DNA of 64,000 nt, taken from positions 81,303,501 to 81,367,500 of the forward strand of contig CM027385.1 in the NCBI GenBank assembly GCA_015680905.1, written 5' to 3'. Below, in pieces: positions 1 through 12,726 of this stretch. Source of the stretch: Coptis chinensis. Its lineage: Eukaryota; Streptophyta; Magnoliopsida; Ranunculales; Ranunculaceae. The position numbers and the translations under genes are program-made. The notes under the pieces are model-generated. The model searched no databases. It was not told the origin of the DNA and saw only the letters and a list, made by a program, of their open reading frames with translations. How positions within the stretch are numbered: the stretch's first letter is position 1; each line of letters opens with the position of its first letter.

Positions 1-1480
1 TCATTTAGTAAAATAACCAAAACTTAAACCTTGTCGGGGGCTATCGGAAATAAACCAACAATGTCAAGGTCCCATTTCGTTTAAAATGACCAAGGTTTAT
101 GGATTGGATGACGCCATCGCGGGAAGTTGACCCATATCATATATCATGTGTTTGACAAGGCACACACTTCTCGGACAAACGCTTTAACATCCTTTGGCAT
201 GTATGGCCACCAATACCATTGGGTCATTGCTATGTGAGCCACAATGGAGACTTCGCCCGGAGTGGTGTTCACATAGTCCTGAATGAATTCCTTCGAGGCC
301 TAGTAAATTGTTTGTTCTGCCCAAACAACGAATGATAGGATTGAGACTTGTGCTGCTGTGATAAAGTTTTTTAGTCATCAGGAATTCCTGAGCATCGTCA
401 GCTGCATGATCGTCGTCGGTAGATACCGAGACATTATCAGTGCCAAGCTCGTTAGAATCATCTTACAGCATAAGTGGTTAATCCAGTGTTGTCATAACAG
501 TGACGACTTGATTTTCCACGGATAAGTATGCGATAGAATCAGGATGCCTTACATCATAACGCGGATACTGTACAGTAATGATAGATGTAAAATTTCATGC
601 AATTCGTTGAACGAAGTCTAAATAAACGTCCATTCTATCATTGCGAGCCGGATATTATCATTCAAATTGGATAACGACTAGCTTATAATAACTAATCGTA
701 ACTTAGTCGCCCCCAACTGAAGAGTTGTGCGTATACCACAAATGACAGTTTTGGACTCGGCCATATTATTTGTCGCGTCAAATCCCTAATGTAGAGACTT
801 CTCAATTATGTATTCATTCAGCTTCAAGATGACACAAACAAGACCGGAGGCAGACTTATTATGCGAACTATCGGTGTAAATATAGCAAGTAGCTGATATA
901 TCCGATAAATATTTCAAGTCATCACCCCCGGGAGGTAATTACAATTAGAGATCGACGTTTTCCTCATCGAGTAATGCTTTCGACATAAGAATATCATCAA
1001 TAAGAAAATCAGCTATTAGCGAAACCAAAGTTTGTCTCTGTTTAATTGTATGAGTGTCTGAGACAATGTTGTAAACGCTAAGGTAATTTTTCCATTCTGC
1101 GACTCGATCCGTAGACGTTGTGAAAAAACTTGCGCAGCGGATATTCGACAAGTATAAACTTCGACTATTCCTTCTTTGAAATAAGCTTAAGACATCTGAC
1201 AGTATGAAACAAGGCTAGTGTAATATTTTCAATACAAGAATGCCTCGAGACATATGACGGACATTATCCGGTGAAAAAACCGGATGACGAAGAATCGTCA
1301 GAGGCAATAACTTCATGCTGAATAATTTGGCGCATCGGTGGAACGGTAGCCGGGTCGTATGCAATCGGATGTTGAAAATGAATAGGAGGGAGTAGTTCGA
1401 TACCGCCAGGTTGACTTGGAACCGCACATTCGCGATGATCGTCAGTAAGTGCATCGAGAACTTAGGCTCGTCGAGCATTC
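1..1480 (-). mobile_element. Decayed Ty3/gypsy retrotransposon pol (RT end, RNase H, integrase start)
   Basis: Read on the minus strand, this stretch follows the order of a plant Ty3/gypsy polyprotein. About 1150-945 resembles the linker after reverse transcriptase (RVAEWKNYLSVYNIV, then LIADFL). About 890-500 resembles RNase H (YTDSSHNKSASG, GFDATNNMAES, LQLGATKLRL, then an ARNDRMDVYL block). About 400-60 resembles the integrase zinc-binding region (paired His, then Cys..Cys), followed by the start of the core (DIVGLFP). The element runs off the left edge, so its 3' end is outside. Stops and frame changes interrupt it, and the RNase H acidic residues are partly lost, so it cannot make an active protein. 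No LTR was found. Family assignment rests on domain order and motifs; the lineage is not resolved. Confidence 0.75.
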
Positions 1481-2130
1481 ATCATAACTTTTGTAGAACG
1501 TGATCGTCGGTTTTGTATAAGAACCGCAGACGACGCCAATTATGTTTCGACCAGATATGATCAAAACATCAAGTGTTGATAAAAGAGACGAAGAACGTAG
1601 AAAAGTAATTGGAAAAATGATGGTGATCGGGGGAATGATGAGACTGTACCTTGCGGTTGCCTACGTACCCAAATTATCAATGGGATCAAGTCTCAAGAAT
1701 GTAGTTCTGAATGAAAAATAGTTTGGTATTTATATAGGTAGAGTAGAGAATCCTTGTAGCTCAAGTATTCTGTAGCTTGAGTCATTGTGATAGAATATAA
1801 CTCTCAACTGATAATTATCTCTTTTGATAAGAAACGAATTTGGACATAAATTAACGTACATTAGTGGCAAGCCATGTGGCTAAGGTTCAACCTTAGACAC
1901 ATGAGTTAATGGGTTTGTACATCGATTCATGGTATTATTAGGTGGGCTTTAGCCCTGTCGATTAAACGAATAAAATGGAGATTCCTACCAATGGACGTTC
2001 GCCACGTAGGTGGGGGTCGAAACAAGCATCACACTGCTTGGGGGTGAATATGCGCCACCACTAGACTACTACTCTACTACAGAGTGACTTCAATCTTCAA
2101 ATTAAAAGCCACCAGTTAAACTTTAGCCTT
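1481..2130. other. No gene seen
   Basis: Between the gypsy remnant and the hAT remnant I see only short reading frames. It may hold more decayed retroelement sequence 5' of the RT region, but no motif is clear enough to call. Confidence 0.4.
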
Positions 2131-2138
2131 CCTTTGTA

Positions 2139-3480
2139 TTAGCCACTTTCTTCAACCTCGGCCACAATTCTTCCATTCTTATCAGTCACGTTCAAGTTTG
2201 TGACATCCTCGCACAACTTGTCCACATTGGGCTCCATATTATCTATATTAGAAGGAAACCATTTGATGTTAAAGAAATTAACATGGCATGACAAAAAAAA
2301 AAAATAGAAAAAAATAAAAGAATCACACGCCTGACAGTCCAAATATCCAATCACGAGTGCAAATTAAAGCCTCAATATTTGCAGGCTTGAGGGCACTACG
2401 AAACTTATCGACAACCCTACCACCAATAATCTTTGAAAGTTGCTTCGAGGCAACGGTTGATATAGGAAGGATGAGAACATCACGAGCCATTAAAGATATA
2501 TCAGGGTATCGATACTGATTCCCTTCCAAAAGTGAAGGACATCCAACTCTAATTTTCTATCCAATCTTGGTTCATCCAAGTATAACTCTAATTGACTTTT
2601 GTTGTTGTGAGTAGACATTTCTTCATCATCAAATGTGTCAAAATCCTGGATCATAAGATATGATAGGTGGTACATAGTCACAACAATATAAAATTGATAG
2701 AAACATATTTAAAGAACTATATAAATGTAGTTTTACCTCCATAACAGTATCAAGGCAATTTGGAGAATGATTTGATGGATTCTTTGAAGTGGTACTGGCA
2801 GACTCATTAACATTTTGCATATATTGAGCAAAAAGAGAAGACAATTTAGTAGAAACATCATCTAATTGAGATGAATCTTTACCAAAAAGCCTACTGTAAC
2901 ACCATTTCACAAATTTTAACTTGTATTGAGGATCTAATATCACAGCAATGGCAAGAATCCCAAAATAATCTGACCAGTACTTCTCAAATTTAAGGTTCAT
3001 TTCAACAGCCATGGACCGTAGAAAATAAATCACCATCTTTTATAGCTTTGGCCAAAGTGTCTTGCACCATAAACACTTAGGGAAAGAAGAAGTTTGATGT
3101 AGGATACTGTGTCCCGGAAAATATGCAAGTCACCTTATAAAACACACCCAAAAACCGACAAATCTTCTCAACCCTACTCCACTATTCTCCAACAGGACAA
3201 TGAGTATAATTCGAATCACTTAACTCTAAATGAATAAAAGCATTACGGTAGTAAAGAGCACTTTCAAGCATTAGAACGCGTTGAATTCCAACGAAGTTGG
3301 AACATCTTTGATAAACCCTTTTACGTTCCAAAGAAACTTGTGCAATACAATTAGAGAACCTTTGCTTTATTTGTTGTGAACCTTTCAAATACTTTACACT
3401 TTCTCTAATCTTCACAACAGAATAATCAATTGCTTTCAACCCATCCTGAACAATAAGATTTAGAATGTGCACACAACAAC
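2139..3480 (-). pseudogene. hAT-family (RICESLEEPER-like) transposase, broken
   Basis: Three minus-strand blocks match the C-terminal half of plant BED/hAT transposases in order. At 3472-3182 there is HILNLIVQDGLKAID with the RESVKYLKGS continuation. At 3036-2750 there is KFEKYWSDY, ILAIAVILDPQYK and KFVKWCYSRLFG. At 2681-2139 there is the hAT dimerisation domain (ELYLDEPRLDRK, LDVLHFWKG, YPDISLMARDVL, STVAS, GGRVVDKFRSAL, EALICTRDWIFG). The frame changes by one base near 2523, exactly inside the conserved FWK..RYP segment, and the usual ESAFS motif after STVAS is replaced. The N-terminal BED zinc finger is not seen upstream to 4 kb. I take it as a 5'-truncated dead copy. No terminal inverted repeats or target duplication were identified. 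Confidence 0.8.
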
Positions 3481-4100
3481 GAACTTGTAAATATTTACTG
3501 TTACATAATAAAACATTAGTTGAAACCTTCCTTAGTTAACTCTCCTAACTATTAAAATCTACAAGACAAACAAATTATTTTGTCCACAAGTCACTTCTTG
3601 CTCCACATGTCACTTTGTTTCATTCCCACATTATCTACCTACATCTGATAGACATCATGTTGGCAACCATATATCTTTCCCTCCCTCTTCCCACCTGACA
3701 ATCTACTAACTTTATTCCCTTTCACACTATCCCAAATTTCATGCCCCCTATATATTCATTATATTAACACATCACCTCACCTATAATTTTACCCTTATCC
3801 ATTTCTCCTCACAAATCTACACATCACCATAAAACCACGTTTATCCACCTGATCATATATATCCTACCCACTAACCTATTTGCCTTACATTCACAGGCTT
3901 TTTACAATTCCAATGGAGCAGCTCAATTTATCATTTTCATTCTAAACATATTTAGGTGCCTCTATATATATCTACGTATAGTTTAAAGCAGTCTCAAGGA
4001 TACCATACAATATCAAACATAACAAAGATAACTCACTCTAAATAAGATCAGTCACATATTCATCCCAAATTTTCCACCTTTCAATCTTTCTCATTATTAC
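3481..4100. other. No gene seen
   Basis: AT-rich spacer. It lies upstream of the RPA-like pseudogene and could contain its old promoter, but no specific site is supported. Confidence 0.4.
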
Positions 4101-4104
4101 CAAA

Positions 4105-6129
4105 ATGTCATCTGCTCACCATCAATCGTTGTTAATGATATTATTGGTAATGGCAATTGGAAAATAGTTGTAATTAATTGCTTTCGAATTTGGGAAACAA
4201 CAGATTATACAACATATCAATTCAAGAGTTTAGACATGCTGCTATTTGATGAACATGTACGTATATAATTCATTTTATTATTTATTCACATTAAACCTAT
4301 TAAACAACTTAATTATGATTAACATTAATATCTTACTCTAACCCATTTGTTGTTTTTCTTACCATATTAGGGCCACGAGAACACACATAAAAAATCCCCG
4401 TTAAACGTTGAAACAAAGTTCAGACATCAATTCGAAGAAAATCACATTTACTATATCGAAGGGTTCACTCCTTATAAAGCAGTTAATTCCCGTAATTTAA
4501 TCGCTGAAGAATGGATTCTATACTTCAAATGGACTACAAAAATTAAACCTCAAAATACAGATAATCTTCCATTTCCAGAATATGCTTTCTCATTCATCCC
4601 TTTCTCTGATATACCAAACCAGTTCAATACCAGACATCTAATAGGTCATCAAATATATAATTGATTTCAACTAAGCTTTTATATTTTTTTTATACATCAT
4701 AATATAATCTAAAAATTTTGATGTCTTTTTTACAAATGTAGTTGGACGAATCTACACGTGGAACCAAGCCAGATCGATCAAGAAAAATAACGGACGTGAT
4801 ACCGTGATTAAGAAATTGAACTTCTAAATGAAGAGTAAGTTAACTAATAATACTAATATTACTAATAAATTTCCACTTGTGTTTTCTAAATTCATATAGT
4901 AACAAAGTTTTTACATGTAGGGGCTATCTGTTAAAAGTTACTCTTTGGGGCAGTGCAGCCAAACAACTCGATCGCCACAAAATCTGGAAAAATTCAAATA
5001 GATCGATTCTCATTGTTGCTTCTACAACTCTTAAATATGATAATGGTATTGTCATATATAATCAAATTATTATTATTTTATATATCTACTTTACATATCA
5101 TAATATATTGTGTATAATATTTTAAAAATAATATCATCTTTTATATACGACAGGTGAATATGTGATGTCCTCTACATCGGCAACAAAGTTATATCTTAAT
5201 TTAGACATTCCAGAAGTTGCGATTATTAAAAATAGGTATTATTGCTAAAGCAAAATTAAATTTAAGCTAAACAAATATTTGCAACTTAACATTTTAATGA
5301 TGAAACTGTCTTCCGTTATATAGTCTAATTCAAAAAGAACCTCAACAATTGCAAGTACAACCTCCTCAATCACTATCCCAATCAATTGAAGGTACATCGT
5401 CGTAGGAACTCACTACTCTATCTGATATTCTTGAGTCACTAAATGATATTCCGTTACAGGTAATCAAAAAATATATATAGAATTTGTTTTTTTCTATATT
5501 ATGGTTTTTGTACATTATTAACGATATTCTATTCAGGTTAGGTTACTCAATTCAAATGTGAAGCAACCATCTCCACTATACTTTACGATGATGGATGGTT
5601 TTATGTTGGATGTATAAGTTGTCCTAAATCAGTTACTAAGACTGACAATGTTTACAAATGCCCAACGCATGGAGTAACTCACACAGAAAAAAAGTAATTA
5701 AACTATACACAGTTAACATCATATATTTTATCACTTATACATACTAAACATTTTCAAATGCTCAGGTACCGTTTGAGAATGGAAATTATCGACGAAACTT
5801 CAAAAGCACGAGTTGTCGCATTCCGTGAAGCTGTTACACTTCTACATAAAACTGAAAATGAGCTACATATAATTGAATCACAGGTACAAAGCTACAATTG
5901 TTTGTCTAAATTTCAACCTTTTTCCATTTACAGTAACTTGATGTCTACAATAATTGATTGTATACATGGCGGTTATCTTGAAATACTCTTTGGAGCTCTT
6001 TCAAAATCTTATTGGATATAAAGCTATCTTTCAAGCTAAAAATAGATGAGTTCAACAGGCAACACAAAAATAGTTTCTTCACTGTTACAAAAATATGTCC
6101 TATTACAAGAGCTTCATCAAGCAAATAGG
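4105..6129 (+). pseudogene. Replication protein A 70 kDa subunit-like (RPA1-type), broken
   Basis: Seven or eight exons with plausible GT..AG borders spell an RPA70-like single-stranded DNA-binding protein. The first OB fold is at about 4113-4257 and 4372-4650 (NGNWKIVVINCFRIWE, KSLDMLLFDEH, HIYYIEGFTPYKAV, FPEYAFSFIPFSDI). The second is at 4741-4830, 4920-5045 and 5154-5235 (LIVGRIYTWNQ, LLKVTLWGSAAKQL, GEYVMSSTSATKLYLNLD). The C-terminal zinc-binding fold is at 5538-5694 (CEATISTILYDDGWFYVGC, then CP..YKCPTHG) and 5758-6129 (YRLRMEIIDETSKA, ending KICPITRASSSK). It is broken: a TAA in the exon near 4825, a TAG near 5405, a one-base shift near 6035, and no in-frame ATG for the first OB fold. 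The same domain plan occurs in cellular RPA1 and in RPA genes carried by plant Helitrons; the sequence alone does not decide between them. Confidence 0.8.
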
Positions 6130-6765
6130 ATCACAATAACTTAATCAAGCAACTAGGCTCTCAGTCAAGATACTTACACAAAATCCAGTTTGTACTGTTA
6201 ATATAGTGTGTTAAGTTGTTTTTCTCTCTACTATGTCAACTGTTAATATAGTGTGTTAAGTCGCTTTTTCTCTTTGCGATCTCAGCTGTAATATGTACCT
6301 TTTCACTTAATTATGTTAATTATTAAATATTATGTTTAATATTCTTTTTTCCTTTTTTTTATCAATCCCTTTTTCATGGTCAACGTTTTCCCATACATAA
6401 TCAACTTAGTCCTTTTGAATATATATATACCAATCATAATTTGTGTTTTTTTTTTTTTTTTTTGTACCTTACTTAAGTAAGCTTCCACCTTTAACCTCCT
6501 TAATAATATGTTTGCTTTGTCAATACATACTTACACATTAAATTCGATATCAATATTGTGAATTAGTGGTTAACACTTATATTATATTCATTATTGCATC
6601 AAACTACCAATTATCAAACACTCTTCCATATAAACCATGACTACACCTAATACTTCCCCTCCCCACGACAACACATACAACATCAACATTTCCACCTTTT
6701 TAAACACACTACTCAAATTCTTAACATCAACAGTTTAAATATTCTTCATACTCATAACTTAAATA
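6130..6765. other. No gene seen
   Basis: AT-rich spacer with homopolymer runs (poly-T near 6447-6463) between the RPA-like pseudogene and the convergent doubtful gene. Confidence 0.4.
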
Positions 6766-7679
6766 GCTAATTTTTAATACGGTCTTTCTTCAACAAGCTT
6801 AAACTCCAACTCAGAGCTTTAACCCACTTTCTATTTTCTTCCAAAGCCTTCCACACATCTAAAACAACAACAAAAAAATATCTATTTATAAATGCACAAA
6901 AAATTTAAAAAAGTATGAACTTTAAAATAAAATCCAATTACTTTTTCAACCCATAAGTATTATTATAACATAATTTTCCAAGGCCGCGAGTATCCTTCTC
7001 AAAACAATCCTACAATAAATGATTAAACAAAAACAAACAATTATTACAACATTTTTTAATCAAAGTAACAATTAAGCAGTATACAATTAAACCCAAAATG
7101 TATATGAACATAACAACGTACTTTGATATCGATACTCGGCGCACTTACAGCTAAAAAGACCTATAGATGAACGAAATTCATACCCTTGCTTTTTCTTCTT
7201 TCTTTTCTTCCGCCCTACCTCAACTCCACTTAAACGTTTCTTTTTAATCTCACCCACTTTTGATTTAGTTGAACCAGCTTTGGATAATCTAATCGCAAAA
7301 AATAAGGGGAAAAAAACCCAGTTAATAAAAAAAACAAATGCTACTAACAACATTAAATCCATCAATATGTCAACTTTACTTTTCATGAGTATTAGATTCC
7401 TTCTTCTTCTGAAGGGATATTACGCTTTCCTCAGGCGGCTGTTAAAACAAAAATAAACCATCATCAGCAACTATATATACTTTTATGAAAGCATTGCAAA
7501 AAAAAAAAAAAAAAACTGTTTATTAAACTTACAAACATAAACCAATTCTCATAATTAACTTGAGTATTTAATGAACATTCACTACTGCTTGAATATTCAG
7601 CACTACTAATCTCAATTGGTTCATTTATATCACCCAATAAATCGTCATCACTACTAATCAAGAGATCTGAATCAGCCAT
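6766..7679 (-). CDS. Possible small spliced nuclear protein gene, unrecognised
   Basis: A minus-strand ATG at 7679 opens an acidic Ser/Asp/Glu-rich N-terminus (MADSDLLISSDDDLLGD, then SSAEYSSSSECS). It runs to a good donor (GTAAGT, about 7530), followed by an acceptor and a PPEESVISLQKKKES segment near 7440. A third exon near 7290-7120 is very basic (GEIKKKRLSGVEVGRKKRKK), like a nuclear localisation signal. Two further open segments follow near 7010-6945 (DTRGLGKLCYNNTYGLKK) and 6855-6766 (VWKALEENRKWVKALSW, to a TAG). The first three exons join in phase; the last two do not with the borders I chose. I do not recognise the family. It could be a real short gene with other splice sites, a decayed one, or chance. 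Confidence 0.3.
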
Positions 7680-10600
7680 TTTTTTACTTTATCAGATATA
7701 GCAAGTAAACAAAAACACAAGAGCAGGGCTATTTTACTTTCCAGCCTTCTCTCTAATATATAACAACATCATTTGCATCAAAATAACATCAATTTTTTTT
7801 TTTCAATCAAATCTTTACAAGTGTTTTACCTTTCATCACGTGGAGAAACAAATGTTGAGGGAATTCTGAAGCTCGCATAACATGTCAGAACAAATCAAAA
7901 TACTTGGAGTTGGACAATTTTGTACAAAAGCCCAAATTCTGTTAAAACTTAAAACCCATTTCCTAATAAGACCCACGATATCATCTTTTAACTTCAAAAG
8001 CCCAGTCATATAAAAAAGCCCCCCTATATAATCCACAACACTGACTTTAAACCAATTTGATAAACTTAATTGCCTCCATAACTTTCATTTTACTTGAGCA
8101 CACTATTCTAATATATCTTTGCTAATGAACTACTAAAATTAAAATATACAAATCATATATAAAAAAAAAAACTACAAATAGATCATGAACAATGCAAGAA
8201 AACACAACGCTTCACTTTAAAAACACCAACATAGAATTTTTCACAAAATATGCGTTCATTAGGAATTAGTTGATCCATCAATATTTATATAATATTCCTA
8301 TTGATGCGAACATTCTTTATTTGATTTACATTGTTATTTCACAAGACATTTACTAAAAGTTTTATACCAACACTCACCTCATTAATTAAACCCAGTATAG
8401 TTGAATCTTTATCTCAACTTCAAATACACACCCTGAAACTTAATTACCCTATACCTCCATTAAGCTAAGAAGGACCAAGGATGAACCAACTATTTTCAAA
8501 CTCATTGATCACAATTATAATCTGTCACTTCCAATGGTTTATCAATAAGATCAAGTATGGTTTTATCAAGGTATAATCAAATAATGATACATACGAGTTT
8601 CGACTAACAACTGTTATCAATGCATGCAAAAGCCCAAGGCCTTCAATAAAAAAAACCCAATCAATGCCAGCATATGTCCATCAATAATTCATGTTACAAT
8701 AGTAACTGGGTAAACAGTCCCTTAATAAATAGCAACTCTCATTAAAGTCCAAATATACAGAGTGGTGCAGGAGTTTTTACCATCCAAATTGACAAGAAAT
8801 ATTGCAAAATCACTGCCATTAGCTAAACAATGACTACCTTACTCGACACACAAACTTGCTATCCTCAACAGTTGGAACCAAACTTTCCAATACCGCCATA
8901 TTACATTTGAAAAGTACATATCAAATAGCAGTAGGTGCTTCCAAAAACAACAAAACTGCCCTCAACTTTCAAACCTATCAAACCCCCAACTCAAGAACAT
9001 CAAGTTTCAAATTACTCCTACTTACCATTTCTTAGACCTTCCTCCTACTATAATTCCATTAGCTAAATGACATATTGTTCCTGCTACAGCTTCAGTACTC
9101 AATCTGTCAAATTAAACATCACATATTCAATTTAGCCCACTATTATATAGGAACTAACTCTACTCAATTCCATTATATAGTAAATAACTTGCACTAAAAA
9201 AACATACCTATAAATAACTTTTAATGTTAAACTCTTCTTTATCTTTTATTACCTTTAGCAATCTGAGCACTCGAATTTGCTTCGTTCTAAAGTTCTTTAA
9301 TGGTCTTTGTTTTAACTTTATAGTCAACATTTTCTTCAACAATTTTTTTTTTCTCCACATCTATATATCTCATACAATTGCTAAGCACTTCCACTAAATA
9401 CTCCATACACTCCAATACAGTTTTTCTTTCAAACTTATTCTTATAATAATCATATACATTCTCCACTTCATTTCTTCCGCAGACTCTCAATATAACATTA
9501 CAACCAACACAGTCACTTAAAAAAAAATTAATAAATTAACCGCATTATAAATAATTATATTCCATACTAAATTTTTTAATTAAAGATATAAAAATATACT
9601 CATCCAATAATCTTTGTATTCTAAGCACCAAATTTTCCATTTCACTATTTACATACCTATTACACCCCGATGTATACAACACCTCTCCTACTTTATCTAC
9701 TTCTCCATCTTATTAACAACCTTATCGATGACACTGTGACATAGATGGTTAACTCTCATCCTACAATTATTATCTTTAAATAAACATTAACTCCAGTCCA
9801 ATCAAATAAACTGTACATTTGTACCCATATCCTATAATAGTAAACCCTCAAAAAATGCCTTAAAATGAACCTCAAGCCTTTATTTCCCAAATAAAACTTT
9901 TATACTCGGAATTAAAAATTAGATTTAACAAATAAAAGTTATTTTCGTCGTTAATTTTAATGGAAATCTCAACAAAATAAACCTTGGATTGCAACACCCA
10001 ATTCTTGATTAAATCTTTCCACGTTCAAAAACTCCCGACAACTTATAAGACCTTATGATCCAAAGGATTTTATGACCCATCCAAAGTTATAGCATCCTAC
10101 ATTTAATGGGACTCGACTATTTCTTCACTATTAAAGATGCGACTAACAACAGTACCTCTTATGATCCAAAGGATTTTATTATAAAAAAAAAAAAAAAAAA
10201 GGATCCAAAGGATTCCCATAAGACCTGAGTGTGATGAAACAAATTCAACCTTCATGCTTTTGAATTAAACCATCGACACAATGTTATCAACTTATTTTCA
10301 CGCCCAAAAACTTTATAAACTTATTATTCCTTAAATACACAAAGACCAACAATCTAAGTCAATCTAACTTAAAGACACAGAGACCCACAAAGGCAAACCC
10401 ACACTCTATAACTCACTAAGAAAGGCTAACGATTGCAACAAACAAACCTTACCAGTAGTTACAAATTAATGTTTTTTTCCACAGCAAGCACGCCACCTTA
10501 TTTAGACTTCAAACTAATTCCAATTGAACCTAACTACACAAAAGCCACATACAAATTAAAATCTGATTACCCCATTTCTTAAACAATCAACATGACGGTT

Positions 10601-10961
10601 ATATATACCTTGATTGCTTCAATTGCATATTCAACTCAAAACAACTCTCCTTCTAGGGACAACATGTTAACCCCTTTGTCTAAACTTTAAAACATACCCG
10701 AGTTTTACAGAGTATTTGAGACTGATTGACATCAAATCGGAAGTTCTGTGTGTTACTTGGAAGTATTTATTCCTGCAAAAGACGAAAAATGACTGAAAGA
10801 ATCCAAGAGGTTTTTTTTATTTTATTTTTTTTGGTAAAGAAAGAACCCAAGACGTCGGTGCTCACTAAACTTTATTTGTTCACTTAACTGTTTTTTCTCA
10901 ACCTGGCCCACTTAAAAACATCAAAAATTACCTCAACAAAAACGTTTCATTTTTTATTCAT
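7680..10961. other. Long AT-rich stretch without a supported gene
   Basis: No conserved domain was recognised on either strand. The only notable reading frame is minus-strand 9490-9287 (67 codons, rich in Glu, Lys and Val, including ECMEYLVEVLSNCMRYIDVE), which I cannot link to a family. Poly-A and poly-T runs are common (for example 10182-10200). Confidence 0.4.
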
Positions 10962-11098
10962 CTACCCCGAGGATATCCCTATAGGTACGACATCCAATAC
11001 CGTTGGATCTCGCCGAAAATCAAAATAAAAAACAAATTCACATTCTCTTTTTTTTTTTTGTTTTTGATTTTCGGACCGTTGGATCTGAGCCCAAATCT
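10962..11098. mobile_element. Short hairpin MITE, related to the copy at 51885-52067
   Basis: It begins CTACCCCGAGGATATCC, contains CGTTGGATCTCGCCGAAAATC and, inverted after a T-rich centre, GATTTTCGGACCGTTGGATC. The same parts, better preserved, form the hairpin at 51885-52067. Here the distal end of the right arm is eroded. It lies about 320 bp upstream of the IMP3 start codon, so it could sit in that gene's promoter region. Confidence 0.6.
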
Positions 11099-11416
11099 TT
11101 TTTATTGCCACTTATATATAACCTAACTATATCGTGCGTAGCACGTGCACTCACCTAGTATTTTTTAATGTTTTAAGTGCAAAGTTTTCTAAAACAGATT
11201 TCTTAAAAGCTAAGGGTAGCTACATTTTATTCAAGAAAATGGGCCTAACCCGGTCCAGACCATGGACTTTCAAAACTAGCCTAGGGTTTCGCCGTTATTC
11301 TTTTTTTCTTTTAAGCAGGGTTTACTAGGGTTTTGCAGTTGTCAAAAAAAAAAAAGGGGACTAAAAATAATACATCTGCAACAGAGTTATTGAATTGAGA
11401 GAAGAAGGAAGTAGTA

Positions 11417-12726
11417 ATGAGAGAGTTAAAGGGGCACGAGAAGAAGTTACTAAAGAAAGTTGATTTCTTGCAATGGAAAAGAGAAGGTGGGCACAGAGAA
11501 GCTAATATTATGCGTCGTTACCATATCACTTCTAGAGATGATTACAAGAAGTAATATGTTTTTTTAACTCACCCTTCAACTCAAGAAATATTTACTTGTC
11601 CAAATGATTACTAATTTAAGAAATATTTACTTGTCCAAATGATTACTAATTTTTTTTTATGCTTGGTTTGTAGGTATTCAAGTATATGTAGAATGGTGCA
11701 GAAGCAAGTTCACTTGTTAAAGCAAATGAATCCAAATGACCCTTTTCGTATCAAGTTGACGGGCTTGCTTCTAGAGAAACTGTATGTATAATTAGACTCA
11801 CAAGTTTGTATAATATGTTTCTAATTAGCTTTTAAATTATGGGCTTGAAACATCAAACACGCCACAAGTCGTTTTTTCAAACTATGAAATATCAGGTGAA
11901 GGTGTATGATAGGAATGTTGGACTTAATAACTTAATGTACTTAGTTCTGTTATCATCGTAGTTTCAGCTGCATAATTAAGTTTAAAAGTATGTTTGGTCC
12001 TTTGTATATTGGTATATCTTTCTATGCCAATGACAGGTGGGACATGGGTGTAATCCAACAAAGGAAGAGCTTGGCTTTTTGTGAGAAATTGTCAGTGTCT
12101 TGTTTTCTAAGGTACGTTTCGTTGTATATGTTATTGCATAGTATCTCCTTCAGTCGGTTTTGCAATGGGTTGGATTTGTTTGATATATTCCTTTGTTGGA
12201 ATCGGTTGGATTTGTTTTACTTTGCTTTCCCATCTTGTACCTGAATACTTTTCGCTATTAATCGATGTCAAAAAAATTTCAAGACAAAAATAAAGGTTTC
12301 TGAATAGATGAATACCTGGCTGATCTTTTACGTTATGCTACGTTAATGGTATTAAGAGTGTTATCATCTTTCTCTCCTATGCTTGTGTTTAACCCCCTGT
12401 TCTTGGAGTGCTAACACGCATGCGACTTGAAGTTTGATGTTATAGTTGAAGAATATGATTTCTTGTAACATGGCACACGGTATTGTATATGCAGGCTAAG
12501 ACTATCAACTGTTATGGTGAGGAAAAAATATGTAGAGCAATTGAAAGCAGCTGTGACCTACATTGAGCAGGGACACATTATGGTGGGTACAAACACAATT
12601 ACTGATCCTGCATATCTAGTGACAAGAAACGCTGAAGACTCCATTAAGTGGGAACCTTCATCCAAGATAAATAAGGCGGTTCAGGTATACCATGGGAAGT
12701 ATGATGATTATGATGCAATGAACTGA
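11417..12726 (+). CDS. IMP3: U3 snoRNP protein IMP3 (S4-domain), intact, four exons
   Basis: Exons at 11417-11550, 11674-11781, 12037-12111 and 12495-12726 join in phase to 183 codons including TGA, or 182 residues, the family's usual size. The protein begins MRELKGHEKKLLKKVDFLQW and continues with MRRYHITSRDDYKKYS, VQKQVHLLKQMNPNDPFRIK and LLEKLWDMGVI. It then has an S4-type RNA-binding region in about residues 107-170 (RLSTVMVRKKYVEQLKAAV, EQGHIMVG, ITDPAYLVTRN) and ends DDYDAMN. By family knowledge IMP3 joins IMP4 and MPP10 in the small-subunit processome and promotes pairing of U3 snoRNA with pre-rRNA in the nucleolus. All introns are GT..AG. Several usually conserved C-terminal positions differ (PAY for PAF, NAEDSIKW for NxEDFI.W), while a truncated duplicate 4.5 kb away keeps the common residues. 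This is the only complete IMP3 copy here. Confidence 0.93.
11584..11655. repeat. Two tandem copies of a ~36-bp unit in IMP3 intron 1
   Basis: The segment AAGAAATATTTACTTGTCC and its continuation to GATTACTAATTT occurs twice back to back, with almost no difference, just before the pyrimidine tract of the acceptor. It looks like a recent slippage duplication. Confidence 0.85.

Noticed and set aside
9287-9490. 67-codon minus-strand frame rich in Glu, Lys and Val
   Set aside because: Could be an exon, but no family, partner exon or promoter was found.
6130-11400. Helitron Rep/helicase to go with the RPA-like gene
   Set aside because: No helicase or rolling-circle replication motif was seen in any frame.
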